DNA of 64,000 nt from positions 1-64,000 of the forward strand of contig JAIXYQ010000006.1 in assembly GCA_027490145.1 (NCBI GenBank), in the 5' to 3' direction. The translations under genes were made by a program, and so were the position numbers. The notes under the pieces were generated by a model that had not been told where the DNA came from, did no database searches, and saw only the letters and a program-made list of their open reading frames with translations. The stretch is from Planctomycetaceae bacterium. GTDB taxonomy: Bacteria; Planctomycetota; Phycisphaerae; Phycisphaerales; SM1A02. This document shows, piece after piece, positions 1 to 11,126 of this stretch (position 1 is its first letter; each line of letters opens with the position of its first letter).

Positions 1-129
1 CACGAACGGTGCATTCGGAGGCGGGTGCCGGCCCCGCCGAGCGACGGACGAGAGCGCGAGCGAAGCCGGGTGGAGCGAGCGCGTCCGCGCAGCCAGGGCC
101 CGAGGGAGCGAGAGGACGCACGCGGAGCA
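1..129. repeat. Dispersed intergenic repeat, copy A
   Basis: This stretch aligns without gaps to 58261-58389, with about 11 mismatches in 129 bases (roughly 91% identity by eye). It begins at the first base of the window, so its left end may lie outside. It sits just past the 3' end of the kinase gene, outside any supported gene. It contains a short hairpin built from a GGCGGG arm and a CCCCGCC arm. An open frame crosses it, but neither copy conserves a plausible protein, so it is treated as non-coding. Confidence 0.8.
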
Positions 130-139
130 CCCCACGCGG

Positions 140-2656
140 TCAGGGCGCCGGCGCCAGCAGGGCATCCAGCGCATCCACTGCCCCAGCCTTCGTGGCCAAC
201 TCACGCGCCTGCGCCACCACGGCCTCGCGGGTCGCATCGTCCGCGGGGAGCAGCTTGGCCAGGCGCCCGGGGATCCGCCATGCGACACCCGGCACGACCT
301 TGGGCCAGTCGGCGTTCGCCATGGCTGACCGCAGCAGGTCGATCGCCTCCGCCCGACGGCCGACCGCATCCAAGCCGCGGGCCTCGCTGTCGATCGCCGC
401 GATCGTCGCCTTGCTTGCCAAACCGTACTTCGCCTGAAGGACGCCTCGAGCCTGCATGACCATGGGCAGGCCTTCGTCGCTGCGACCGAGTTCCAGCAGC
501 AGCTTGCCCAGGTTCAGCCGGCTGATCGCCGTGGTTGGAGCTTCTTCCCCGGCCGCCTTGATCCGTCGCTCAAGCCCGGCGCGGTGAAGGGCGAGCGCCT
601 CCTCCAGGCGATCCTGCTCCTCCAAAGCGAGCGCCAGGTTGTTGATCACGACGAGCGTCGACGTGTGCTCGGTCCCGTACACGCGCTCGTACCTCGTCAA
701 CAGGTCGCGCAGGAAACCTTCCGCGCGCACCGCCTCGCCATGCTCGCGCAGCGTGCTGGCCAGGTTGTTCTTCATGCGCAGCGTGTACGGATGGTCTTCG
801 CCGAGGATCTTGCCTGAACGGGCCACCGCAGGCTCGAGCACCTCGATCGCCTGCGTCCTGCCCTCGGCCGTGCGCAGGGCCAGGAGACAGACCGAGAGGT
901 TGTTCGCGCTCACGAGCGTGTCGGGGTGATCGGCACCGAGGACGCGCGCCCGGTCGGCCAGGAGCGATTTCCCCTCCTCGATCGCCTGCTCGATGCGCCC
1001 GGCGAGCCGATCGATCTCGGCAAGGTTCGAACGCACCTGGAGCACCGAGGGGTCATCCGCGCCGATCGCCGCGGACCGGCGATCCAGGGCTTCCTGCAAC
1101 GCGGCACGGCCCTCATCAAGCTTGCCCAGGTCGACGAGCGCCCAGCCCAGCGAGGCGAGCGCGCGGATCCGATCAGGATCAGCAGGGCCATTCATCGCCA
1201 ACAGTCGGTCATGCGCGGAGCGCAGCCCCTCGACCGCGCGCTCGACGCGGTCCAGCACGCGATCGATCTCGGCCAACTCCGCATCGGCCGAAGCCACCTG
1301 CGTCGAGTCCGCACCGAACGCGATCTCGGCCTGCTCCCTGGCCAGGCGAACGAACCGCTCGGCCTCGGACCACGCACCGATGTTGAAGTACGCCTGGCCC
1401 AGCATGCTGGCCAGGTCGAAGCGCACCTGCGGATCCATCGCGGCCTCAGCCTCGAGGCGGCGCGCCGACTCGGCCAGCACCAAGCGCAGCACCGTCGTGT
1501 CGGACTCGCGCGCCACCTCGGGCGTCACGCCCAGCACCGTGTCCTTCGTGAAACGGAGCAATTCCGTCGTCCTCGCCAGTTGGAGCTGGCTCGCCCTGAA
1601 CTGCGCCCTGGCCTCGACCCATCCCAAGGCGGACACGATCCCACCGGCGACCAGGGCCACCAGCACCGCCGTCGCCAGCAGCGTGGCGACGCGGTTTCGG
1701 CGCACGAAGAGCCTCGCGCGATAGGCGGCGCGATCAGGCGCCGCCGCCAAGGGGTGATCGCCAAGCCAGCGCTGCAGGTCCTGCCCAAGGGCATCCATCG
1801 AGGCATAGCGTCGCTCGGGCTCGGCAGCCAAGGCATGCGCCGCGATCCAGTCCGGACCGCTGCGCAACGCGCCGGTCCACGCACCGACCTCCGTGGCGCG
1901 GCGATGGGCGGCATCCGCTGCATCGCGCGCCGCCAGGGAGCCGACGATCGCGCTCGGCGTGGTCGACCGCTCATCCGGCCGGCTGCCCGCCATGAGTTCC
2001 ACCAGCACCACGCCCATCGACCAGACATCAGCACGAGCGTCGACCGTTCGGCCGGGCACCGTCTGCTCGGGCGCCATGTAGCCCGGCGTGCCCAGCACGG
2101 GGAGCCCAACAGTCGCCGAGGCACCTTCGCCGCTCCGAGTCAGGCCGAAGTCGATCACCTTCACCAGCGGCCTTCCATCCCGCTCGGTCACCAGGATGTT
2201 CGCCGGCTTCAGGTCACAATGCACGATGCCGCGCAGGTGCGCATGCTGCACCGCATCGCAGGCCTGCACGAGGAGCGCGGCTCGATCCCGGAGCGCCAAC
2301 TTCCGCGCATCGCACCAGGCCGTGATCGGCTCGCCATCGATCCATTCGAGCACCACGAACGGGCGGCCGCGGCGATCGATCCCGGCCAGGTGCAGCGTGG
2401 CGACCGAATCATGCTGCAACGAGGCCAAGGCCGCCTGCTCGAGCTCGAACTGGTGTCGCGAGAGCTCGCTGGCGAGCGCATGACGCATGAGCTTGATCGC
2501 CACCCGGCGGCGCGCCGGCGCATGCTGCCAACCGAGCCAGACCGTGCCGAAGCCGCCCTCGCCGACCTTCGACTCGACCTCGATCCCGGCGATCTCCGGG
2601 GGCGCAGCGCCCTCGGGCACGGCATCGATGCCCTGCGTGTGGCCGAGCCCGCTCAC
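140..2656 (-). CDS. Serine/threonine protein kinase with TPR repeats
   Basis: The 838-residue product has an N-terminal Hanks-type kinase domain. Visible motifs are a GEGGFG glycine loop near residues 32-37, the ATP lysine in AIKL (K55), the catalytic loop HCDLKPAN (D148, K150) and DFG at 169-171. An activation segment with GTPGYMAPE follows. A single membrane span (residues about 345-370) separates it from a long C-terminal tract of TPR-like helices. This matches the common planctomycete layout of a membrane-anchored cytosolic kinase with a repeat domain for protein contacts. The GTG start was chosen because it overlaps the aspartokinase stop by 4 bases (GTGA) and lies directly before the kinase domain; a longer upstream reading would run into the aspartokinase gene. 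Substrates are unknown. Confidence 0.9.
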   Translation of the reverse strand: MSGLGHTQGIDAVPEGAAPPEIAGIEVESKVGEGGFGTVWLGWQHAPARRRVAIKLMRHALASELSRHQFELEQAALASLQHDSVATLHLAGIDRRGRPFVVLEWIDGEPITAWCDARKLALRDRAALLVQACDAVQHAHLRGIVHCDLKPANILVTERDGRPLVKVIDFGLTRSGEGASATVGLPVLGTPGYMAPEQTVPGRTVDARADVWSMGVVLVELMAGSRPDERSTTPSAIVGSLAARDAADAAHRRATEVGAWTGALRSGPDWIAAHALAAEPERRYASMDALGQDLQRWLGDHPLAAAPDRAAYRARLFVRRNRVATLLATAVLVALVAGGIVSALGWVEARAQFRASQLQLARTTELLRFTKDTVLGVTPEVARESDTTVLRLVLAESARRLEAEAAMDPQVRFDLASMLGQAYFNIGAWSEAERFVRLAREQAEIAFGADSTQVASADAELAEIDRVLDRVERAVEGLRSAHDRLLAMNGPADPDRIRALASLGWALVDLGKLDEGRAALQEALDRRSAAIGADDPSVLQVRSNLAEIDRLAGRIEQAIEEGKSLLADRARVLGADHPDTLVSANNLSVCLLALRTAEGRTQAIEVLEPAVARSGKILGEDHPYTLRMKNNLASTLREHGEAVRAEGFLRDLLTRYERVYGTEHTSTLVVINNLALALEEQDRLEEALALHRAGLERRIKAAGEEAPTTAISRLNLGKLLLELGRSDEGLPMVMQARGVLQAKYGLASKATIAAIDSEARGLDAVGRRAEAIDLLRSAMANADWPKVVPGVAWRIPGRLAKLLPADDATREAVVAQARELATKAGAVDALDALLAPAP

Positions 2657-3930
2657 GGTGCGTACGCCACGCCGGGCTGGCCCTCGACGCGCATGGGCGC
2701 ATCGCCGCCGGTGCCGAGCCTGAACTCGTCGTGGACGACCTGCAGCGCACGCTGGCCATCGAGCCGCGGCACGATGCACGAGACCTTGATCTCGCTGGTC
2801 GAGATGTTGTGGATCGCGATCCCATGACGGGCGAGCGCCTGGAACATGCGGCTCGCGATGCCCGCATGGCTCTTCATGCCGGTGCCGACCGCACTCACCT
2901 TGCTCAGCCCCACGTCGATCTCGAGTTCGCCGTGGCCGAGTTCGGACAGCAGGCGCGCCATGATGTCCTGGGTCTCGGCGAGGTCATCGTGCTCGACCGT
3001 GAAGGCCACGCTGGTCATGTCGCCGAACTCCGTCTGCACGATGTCATCGACCACCACGCCGGCCGCCGCGACGCGCTCGAACATCCGGGCCTGCAGCCCG
3101 ACCGCATTGGGCACGCGGCGCACGGTGAGCCGGCCGAGCTCCTCCTTCAGCGCACAACCGACGACGGCGATCTCTTCCATGTCCGGGGTCTCCTTGCAGA
3201 TGACGGTGCCCTGGTCGGGCTTCTGGCTGTGGCGCACGTGGATCGGCACGCCGTACCGCTCGCCGAAGACGACGGCACGCGCGTGCATGACGCCCGCCCC
3301 GAGCGCCGCGAGCTCGAGCATTTCCTCGTACGAGATGCGCTCGAGCTTGCGTGCGTTCCGCACCACCCGTGGGTCGGCCGTGTAGACACCGTCCACGTCG
3401 GTGAAGATCTCGCAGTGGCCGTCGAAACGACCGACCTCGATGGCCGCGGCCACGGCCACCGCCGTCGTGTCGCTGCCGCCGCGGCCGAGCGTGGTGATCG
3501 CACCGCGCGGACTGCGTCCCTGGAAGCCAGCCACGATCGGGATCGCCCCCTTGGCCAGGCTCGATTCCAGCGGTGTGCGGTCGATCGTGGTGATCTTCGC
3601 GCGGCCGTAATGGCCATCGGTCACGATGCCCGCCTGGTCGCCGGTGAAGCTCTCGGCATCGAGCCCAATCTCCTGCAGCGCGATCGCCATGAGCGCCACC
3701 GAGACCTGCTCGCCGGTTGCCATGAGCATGTCGAGCTCACGGCGGTTGGGCGCCGGGCTGAGCCGGCGCGCGAGCGCGATGAGTTCGTCCGTGGTGTGCC
3801 CCATCGCACTCACGACGACGGCCACTTGGTGGCCCTCGGCGCGGCGGTCGGCCACGCGCGTGGCGCATCGACGGATCCGATCCGGATCCGCGACGGAGGT
3901 GCCACCGAACTTCATCACGACTCGGGCCAT
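2653..3930 (-). CDS. lysC: Aspartate kinase
   Basis: This 425-residue enzyme phosphorylates L-aspartate, the first step towards lysine, threonine, methionine and diaminopimelate. The KFGGTSV nucleotide-binding motif is at residues 7-13. The amino acid kinase core with GRGGSDTTA follows, then two ACT-type regulatory domains in the last 160 residues, which usually bind lysine or threonine for feedback inhibition. Length and layout fit a monofunctional enzyme with no homoserine dehydrogenase part. The ATG start lies directly before the conserved N-terminus. The stop overlaps the GTG of the downstream kinase gene, so the two are probably translated together, an odd partnership. The effector amino acid cannot be told from the sequence alone. 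Confidence 0.95.
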   Translation of the reverse strand: MARVVMKFGGTSVADPDRIRRCATRVADRRAEGHQVAVVVSAMGHTTDELIALARRLSPAPNRRELDMLMATGEQVSVALMAIALQEIGLDAESFTGDQAGIVTDGHYGRAKITTIDRTPLESSLAKGAIPIVAGFQGRSPRGAITTLGRGGSDTTAVAVAAAIEVGRFDGHCEIFTDVDGVYTADPRVVRNARKLERISYEEMLELAALGAGVMHARAVVFGERYGVPIHVRHSQKPDQGTVICKETPDMEEIAVVGCALKEELGRLTVRRVPNAVGLQARMFERVAAAGVVVDDIVQTEFGDMTSVAFTVEHDDLAETQDIMARLLSELGHGELEIDVGLSKVSAVGTGMKSHAGIASRMFQALARHGIAIHNISTSEIKVSCIVPRLDGQRALQVVHDEFRLGTGGDAPMRVEGQPGVAYAP

Positions 3931-4041
3931 GGGATGGCCGATGTTACCGGGCGCTCAGAGCCTGGGAAGGCCCGACGGCCGGCCCGCCCGCATCACCCGT
4001 TGCCTGCATCGGCACGGCGCACCGGGCAGGACCACTCGGAC

Positions 4042-5904
<1,863 letters not shown>

Positions 5905-5957
5905 TGGTAGTCTTGGTCCTGTTCCCGGCAGTGCCGAGTCCGGCGAGGCTATCCGAA

Positions 5958-6320
5958 ATGGACGATGGAGCGAAGACCCCTCTCACGGTTCCCTACTCGT
6001 GGCCTCGGCGCATCGCCGCGATCGCCATCGCGGTCGTCAGCGACATCGTGAACGCGATCTTCATCTGGGCACCACCGGTGGTGATGGGGATCGATGTGGT
6101 CACCGCGATCCTGCTGTGGGTCGTGCTCGGCCGTCCCAAGGTCCTGCTGCCGGTCTTCGTGGCCGAGGCGATCCCCGGTGTGGGGCTCGTGCCGCTCTGG
6201 ACCCTCGTCGCCGGCGGGCTGGCGTTCTTCGGCCGGATCCCCGGTCGAGGGCGCATGGGCGCCACCGCGCCGCCCACGGACCAGGGCGCGAACGCCGATC
6301 GCCACCGCACGCTGCCGTGA
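5958..6320 (+). CDS. Small hypothetical membrane protein
   Basis: The predicted 120-residue protein has no recognised family. After a short polar N-terminus it shows two or three hydrophobic stretches (residues about 18-40, 42-58 and 62-80) containing small and aromatic residues, so it is probably an inner-membrane protein. The C-terminus is short, basic and polar. The ATG at 5958 is preferred over an upstream in-frame start because the upstream one lies inside the typA coding region. The gene lies between divergent typA and the convergent M32 peptidase gene, whose stop is 12 bases away. Confidence is moderate because no known homologue was recognised. Confidence 0.6.
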   Translation: MDDGAKTPLTVPYSWPRRIAAIAIAVVSDIVNAIFIWAPPVVMGIDVVTAILLWVVLGRPKVLLPVFVAEAIPGVGLVPLWTLVAGGLAFFGRIPGRGRMGATAPPTDQGANADRHRTLP

Positions 6321-6332
6321 TCGACCGTGCGA

Positions 6333-7835
6333 TCAAAGCCCGTAGAGCGGCGAGAGCTTGCCCTTGAGGTAGGCCAGGTACGGCTCGCTCGACAGCGGCT
6401 TGCCCGTCACGCGCTCGCACAGTTCACCCGGCAGGTACCGACGACCATGCGCATGGATGTTCGTGTTGAGCCAGGCGAGCAGCGGCTTGAACTCGCCGCG
6501 CGCGATCCCGGCCTCGAGCCCCGGCATGGACTTCGAGGCGGCCTCGAAGAACTGCGCGGCATAGAGCGTGCCGAGCGTGTAGGTCGGGAAGTACCCGAAC
6601 GCACCCATCGACCAGTGCACGTCCTGCAGGCAGCCGCGCCGGTCATCGGGCACCTCGACGCCGACGATCTCGCGGTAGAGCCGGTTCCACGTGGAGGGCA
6701 GGTCAGCGACCTCCATCTGGCCACCGATCAGCTTGCGCTCGATCTCGAAGCGCACCATGACGTGGAGGTTGTAGGTCGCTTCGTCGGCCTCGACGCGGAT
6801 GAAGCCACGCTCGACGATGTTGGCTGCACCGTAGAGTTCGTCGAGCGAGAAGCCTCGGACGGAACCACCGAGCCATTCAGGCAACTTCGGCGCGGCCCAG
6901 GTCCAGAACGCGTGGCTGCGTCCCACCTGGTTTTCCCAGAGCCGGCTCTGGCTCTCGTGGATGCCCAGCGACACGGCCTGCCCGAGCGGCGTGCCGATCC
7001 AGCCTGACGGGAGCCCCTGCTCGTACATCCCGTGGCCCGCTTCGTGCATCGTGCTGCCGAGCGCGTCGTTGACGCAGGTCTCCAGGTAGCGCGTGGTCAT
7101 GCGCACGTCATTGCAATGGCTGCCGCCGCAGAAGGGATGCGTGCTGCGATCGAGGCGGCCGCGCGTGAAGTCAAAGCCGATTGCCTCGGCGACCATGCGC
7201 ACGAAGCGCTCCTGGAGCTCGATCGGGATGGCCGTCTCGTTGAACCGGTTGCTCGGCTTGGTGGGGCTCGCCATCAGCCGGTCGATGAAACCGGTGAGCT
7301 GCTCGCGCAGCGGCCGGAAGACGCGTTCCACGTCGGCGGCGCGGCACCCGGGTTCGTAGCCATCGGCCAACGCATCCCAGGTCTCGCCACCGGCCGGGAT
7401 GCCGTAGCAGCGTGCCTTCTCGCGGTTCAGGTGCACGAGCCGCTCGAGCCAGGGGCGGAAACGGTTGAAGTCGCTCGCCTTGCGGGCCTCGGCCCACTCG
7501 TGCTGCGCGCTGCTGCTCACGCTGGCGAGCTCTTCCACGAGGGCCGCAGGCAGCTTGGTGTCGCGGTCGTAGTCGCGACGGAGTTCACGCACGAGCGCGG
7601 CTTCGGCGGATCCCTTCGCAGCCTCGCCCTCGGCGGCGCCGATCATGTCGCCCATCGCCTTCGACGTGAAGAGTTCGTGTCGCATCCGGGCGAGCTGGGC
7701 CAGCTGCTTCGAGCGCAGCTCGATGCCGCCCACGGGCATCATGGTCTCCTGGTCCCAACCCAGGATGCTTGCGGTCGATTCCAGCAGCGATGCCTCGCGG
7801 GAGGCGCCGATCACGCGCTCGAGTGCAGTGGTCAT
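6333..7835 (-). CDS. M32 family metallocarboxypeptidase
   Basis: This 500-residue zinc carboxypeptidase resembles the thermostable Taq/Pfu enzymes and removes C-terminal residues from peptides in the cytoplasm. The zinc motif HEAGH, with its flanking [13 protein letters not shown], is clear. So are the family signatures [13 protein letters not shown] upstream and [13 protein letters not shown] downstream, the latter supplying the third zinc ligand. Length is that of the family. The start is the ATG at 7835, which gives the normal N-terminus MTTALERV; a longer in-frame start at 7877 adds a low-complexity stretch. No operon partner is evident, and the 3' end converges with the small membrane-protein gene. 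Confidence 0.94.
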   Translation of the reverse strand: MTTALERVIGASREASLLESTASILGWDQETMMPVGGIELRSKQLAQLARMRHELFTSKAMGDMIGAAEGEAAKGSAEAALVRELRRDYDRDTKLPAALVEELASVSSSAQHEWAEARKASDFNRFRPWLERLVHLNREKARCYGIPAGGETWDALADGYEPGCRAADVERVFRPLREQLTGFIDRLMASPTKPSNRFNETAIPIELQERFVRMVAEAIGFDFTRGRLDRSTHPFCGGSHCNDVRMTTRYLETCVNDALGSTMHEAGHGMYEQGLPSGWIGTPLGQAVSLGIHESQSRLWENQVGRSHAFWTWAAPKLPEWLGGSVRGFSLDELYGAANIVERGFIRVEADEATYNLHVMVRFEIERKLIGGQMEVADLPSTWNRLYREIVGVEVPDDRRGCLQDVHWSMGAFGYFPTYTLGTLYAAQFFEAASKSMPGLEAGIARGEFKPLLAWLNTNIHAHGRRYLPGELCERVTGKPLSSEPYLAYLKGKLSPLYGL

Positions 7836-7940
7836 GGTGCCGAGTCTAGGGAATCCGCGGGGACGGCCGTGGTGCATCCCGCTGCCCCGGGAGCGTCGCG
7901 TGCCGGCCCCGAGCAGCGGGAATCGGCCGGCCTACGACAA

Positions 7941-7965
7941 GAGGCCGCCCTGCGGGGGCGGCCTC
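7941..7965 (-). terminator. GC-rich hairpin downstream of the DUF1573-ankyrin gene
   Basis: A perfect 10-bp stem (GAGGCCGCCC pairing with GGGCGGCCTC) with a 5-base loop lies about 50 bases past the stop of the ankyrin gene. On the minus strand it is followed only by a short TTGT, so it may be a weak or Rho-assisted terminator. Confidence 0.6.
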
Positions 7966-8016
7966 CTGGTTCACTCGTCGGCTGGGGGCCCGATGGCCCG
8001 CCTCACTGCTCAGGCA

Positions 8017-9636
8017 TCACTTGGCTTCGAGCATGGCGGCGATCGCCTTGCCGTTGTCATCCGAGCGGGCCTTGGCGATCTCGAGCGCGTTCTTGCCCAG
8101 CGGGCCCTTGGCGTCGCGGTTGGCCTTGGCGTCGAGCAGCATGCGGACCTTCTCCGGGGTGCCGCTCTGGGCCGCCACGAGCAACGGCGTCAGGCCCTGC
8201 TTGTTGACCACGTTCACATCGGCACCTGCAGCGATCAGCATCTTCAGGCTGTCGGGCTTGCCGCTGCGAGCGGCACGCATGAGCGGGGTATCGCCGGTGA
8301 TGTTGTCGGCCACCGCGATGTTGGCCTTGCGGTCAAGCAGGAACTTGACGGTCTCCGGGCTGCCGATGCCGGCTGCCCAGAGCAGCGGGCTGAGGCCGTT
8401 GGCGTCGACGACGTTGATGTCGGCACCGGCATCGACGAGCGCGGTCACGGTCTCGACCGAGCCCATGCCCGAGGCCCAGGTCAGCGGCGTGCCACCGATC
8501 TGGTCGCGCGCCGCGACGTCGGCACCGCTGGCGATCAGCAGCTTGGTCGCGTCGAGCGACTTGCTCTCGGCGGCGATCGTCAGGGCCGTCTTGCCAGTGC
8601 GGTCCTTGGCGTTGACGTTCGACTTGCCCTCGATCAGGGCCTTCACGGCGTCGACCTTGTTGCCCTTCGCCGCCCACATGAGCGCCGTGCGGCCGCTGCC
8701 GGTGTCGAGCTCATCGACGAGCGCGCCACCCTTGGCGAGCTCCTCCTTGATCTTCGCCGCATCACCATCGCGGGCAGCCATGATCAGCGAGCTCATCGGC
8801 TTGGCAACCGGCGGCGCCTTGGCGTTCGCGGCATCGGCGGCGTTGAACGGACGCTTCACCATGACGCTCATGGTCTGCGCCTTGGGGTGGTCGGTGGTGA
8901 AGGTGATCTTGATCGTGCGGCCCATTTCCTGCCACTTCGACCAGTCGACCTTCAGCAGCGCCTCGGTGCCGGCCGCTTCGGGCACGTTCTTGATGATGGG
9001 CGGATTGACCGACGTGATCTTGAAGGCGGTGCCATCGGCGGAGGCCAGGCGGATCTGGGTGTCGGTGGTCATCAGCGCCTCGTCCTTCGGGGCGTCGATG
9101 ATGTCGGGCGAGATCGTGACGTAGGCGGCCACGTCGCCTTCGACGGTCAGGATGACGGGCGCATGGCCCTCGATCTGGAAGGTGACCTTCTTGCTGAGCT
9201 TGATGCCCTGCTTCGCGGCGGGCTTCAGCGTGATGTCCATCTCGGCGAACTTGCCCGGTTCGATCGGCTCGGTCGGGGCCTGCGCCGTGGTGCAGCCGCA
9301 GCCCGGGATCGCGCGGGTGATCTTCACCGGCTTGTCGGTGGTGTTCCAGATCTTGATCTTGCCGGTCTTCGGCACTTCGGCCTGCATCTCACCGAGGTTG
9401 AGCAGCTCGGGCTCGAATCGGATCGGCGGCGGACCGGTGAGCGCGCCTTCGGTCGGCTTGACGGGCGTGCCCTGGACCTTGCGGGTCGTGCTCAGCAGGT
9501 CGGGCGCCGCCTCCATCCCGTTGTCCGGGACGGGCACGGCCTGCGGGGCGTCGGCGGGCTTGGTGGCGGCCGGCGCCTGGCAGAACGCCGAGGAGCCCAG
9601 CATGAGGGCAGCGATGGTCGAGAGTGCAAGCTTCAT
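8017..9636 (-). CDS. Secreted DUF1573 and ankyrin-repeat protein
   Basis: The 539-residue product starts with a Sec signal peptide (MKLALSTIAALMLGSSAFC). A DUF1573 domain follows (about residues 70-175), containing GCGCT in IPGCGCTTAQ and the pattern of an immunoglobulin-like fold. The C-terminal half is a run of about seven ankyrin repeats (about residues 285-535) with the usual G-TPLMWAA and GADVN motifs. It is probably exported and binds other proteins; no enzymatic site is seen. The start is the ATG at 9636, which gives the signal peptide; the frame stays open upstream into the divergent MEMO-like gene. A hairpin lies downstream. A DUF1573-ankyrin combination is unusual and supports a periplasmic adaptor role, which is inference. 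Confidence 0.85.
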   Translation of the reverse strand: MKLALSTIAALMLGSSAFCQAPAATKPADAPQAVPVPDNGMEAAPDLLSTTRKVQGTPVKPTEGALTGPPPIRFEPELLNLGEMQAEVPKTGKIKIWNTTDKPVKITRAIPGCGCTTAQAPTEPIEPGKFAEMDITLKPAAKQGIKLSKKVTFQIEGHAPVILTVEGDVAAYVTISPDIIDAPKDEALMTTDTQIRLASADGTAFKITSVNPPIIKNVPEAAGTEALLKVDWSKWQEMGRTIKITFTTDHPKAQTMSVMVKRPFNAADAANAKAPPVAKPMSSLIMAARDGDAAKIKEELAKGGALVDELDTGSGRTALMWAAKGNKVDAVKALIEGKSNVNAKDRTGKTALTIAAESKSLDATKLLIASGADVAARDQIGGTPLTWASGMGSVETVTALVDAGADINVVDANGLSPLLWAAGIGSPETVKFLLDRKANIAVADNITGDTPLMRAARSGKPDSLKMLIAAGADVNVVNKQGLTPLLVAAQSGTPEKVRMLLDAKANRDAKGPLGKNALEIAKARSDDNGKAIAAMLEAK

Positions 9637-9768
9637 GGGAAGTCTCCTGTTCGTTCGTGCGAATCGCCAAGCGTACCCGTCCGGGCCACGCATGGGTCCA
9701 ACAACTATCGGCATGGAACGAACCGAGTTCAAGAGAATTGCACGAGAGCGCAGTATGCTCCACGCCCC

Positions 9769-10971
9769 ATGAGCGCCCCCGCCACCCCGGACCACCTTCA
9801 ACGTCCGCATATCCGCCCCTTTCAGCCCCTCGCGGGCAATCAGCAAGGGCAGCAGGTCGTGGCGCTGCGCAACCCGGTTCCCATGACCGAGCAGATGCTG
9901 GTCATCCCCGCGCAGGTGTTCCCGCTCCTGGGCCTCTTCCAGGGCGAACGGTCGCTGGAGGAGATCTCGGAACAGACCAAGGCGCCGCTGGAGTTCCTCC
10001 AGCAGTTGGTGCAACGGCTGGATGAGTCGGGTCTGCTGTGGGGCCCCACGTCCGAACGTTTCGAGCAGCAGGTGCTCGAGCGGGTTGCGGCGGCGGGCCA
10101 CTTCCCGATCGGCGCGTCGGCCATGGCCGGCAAGGATGCCGCAGAAGCCAAGACGAACCTCGAGCGCGCACTCGGCGAAGCCGAGGACCCGGAACTCGAT
10201 TCCCCGGTCACCGGCCTCGTGGTCCCGAGCATGGCCTACGGCCAGGCTGCGGGGAGTTACGCGATGGCTTGGAAGTCGATCGCCAGCGGTCCCAAGCCTG
10301 CCCGCGTGGTGATCATCGGCAGCAATCTGTCAGGCCTCGGCGACGGCGTGGTCATGAGCCGCCACGGGTTCGAAACCCCCTTGGGCGTGGTGCGCCCGGA
10401 TGCGGCCGCCATCGACAGCCTGGTGGCGCGGCTGGGCGATCGACTGCTGAAGGATGAACTGGACTTCTTCACGGACGCAACCGTGCAGTCCCAACTCCCC
10501 TGGATGCAGTCGGTCCTGGGCGATGTGCCGGTGGTCGCCGCCCTGCTGCCGAACCCGCTGAATCCCCTGCTTTCGGACGACGGCGCGCGTGTGTCGCACG
10601 CCGAGTTCTGCTCGGCGCTCACGGATCTCGTGGGCGAATGGAGCGGACGGACCTTGATCGTGGCCAGTGGCGACCTGAGCCACGTGGGCGCCCAGTTCGG
10701 CGACCCTGCTCCGATCGACGAGCAGCACCAGGATGCGATCGAGAAGCGTGATCGCGAGTTGTTGGCCCTCTTCATCCGTGGCGACCGCGGAGGCAAGGAA
10801 CTGATCGAGGCCCTTCGACAGGACAACGCCCAGCGCTGGATGATCGCGGGCGCATTGACGGCCATGCGAGCGGCGTGCGAAGGCGGGCTCGAACTGCTCG
10901 ACTATCGCCAAGTCACGGACGACAAGCGGCAGATGCTCGTGAGCCATGCCGTGCTCGCCTGCTGCGAGTGA
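9769..10971 (+). CDS. MEMO-like protein (AmmeMemoRadiSam B family), altered active site
   Basis: The 400-residue protein has an N-terminal region of about 110 residues resembling a small winged-helix or PqqD-like domain, then a MEMO-type fold. Family-wide landmarks are recognisable: VPSMAYGQAAG at the place of the usual PHAGY motif, IIGSNLSGLGD at the place of the usual GPNH motif, and ASGDLSH near the end. Two histidines usually found in the first two motifs are replaced (by Ser and Leu), while the last motif is kept. MEMO proteins resemble class III extradiol dioxygenases and occur with AMMECR1 and radical-SAM partners, but neither partner is present here. Function is unknown. The start is the ATG at 9769, divergent from the ankyrin gene across 132 bases. 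Confidence 0.8.
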   Translation: MSAPATPDHLQRPHIRPFQPLAGNQQGQQVVALRNPVPMTEQMLVIPAQVFPLLGLFQGERSLEEISEQTKAPLEFLQQLVQRLDESGLLWGPTSERFEQQVLERVAAAGHFPIGASAMAGKDAAEAKTNLERALGEAEDPELDSPVTGLVVPSMAYGQAAGSYAMAWKSIASGPKPARVVIIGSNLSGLGDGVVMSRHGFETPLGVVRPDAAAIDSLVARLGDRLLKDELDFFTDATVQSQLPWMQSVLGDVPVVAALLPNPLNPLLSDDGARVSHAEFCSALTDLVGEWSGRTLIVASGDLSHVGAQFGDPAPIDEQHQDAIEKRDRELLALFIRGDRGGKELIEALRQDNAQRWMIAGALTAMRAACEGGLELLDYRQVTDDKRQMLVSHAVLACCE

Positions 10972-11010
10972 ACCTGCGAGCCGACCTGCGAGTGGACAAC
11001 CTGCGAGTGA
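10963..11010. repeat. Short tandem repeat at the end of the MEMO-like gene
   Basis: Four near-copies of the motif CTGCGAG, spaced about 12-15 bases apart, run across the stop codon at 10971 into the spacer. Spacing is irregular and no function is evident. It could be a slippage product. Confidence 0.5.
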
Positions 11011-11082
11011 ACGTGGCGGCAGCGCCGCTGCGCGCATCCACACGTTGAACAGTTCCGCGCGACGCGTCGCGTGAGCACGCTT

Positions 11083-11126
11083 CAAAAAGGAAAAGAGCCT
11101 ATCGAGCGCGAAGCATCGACAGGCTC
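11083..11126 (-). terminator. Intrinsic terminator, minus strand
   Basis: GAGCCT at 11095-11100 pairs with AGGCTC at 11121-11126, with extra pairing of TCGA segments inside. On the minus strand the stem is followed by TTTTCCTTTTT. It would end a minus-strand transcript coming from the uracil-DNA glycosylase gene or from a separate RNA between 11127 and 11372. Confidence 0.75.

Noticed and set aside
926-2827. A 633-codon plus-strand frame opposite the Ser/Thr kinase
   Set aside because: The minus strand has a full kinase domain; the plus frame is a compositional shadow.
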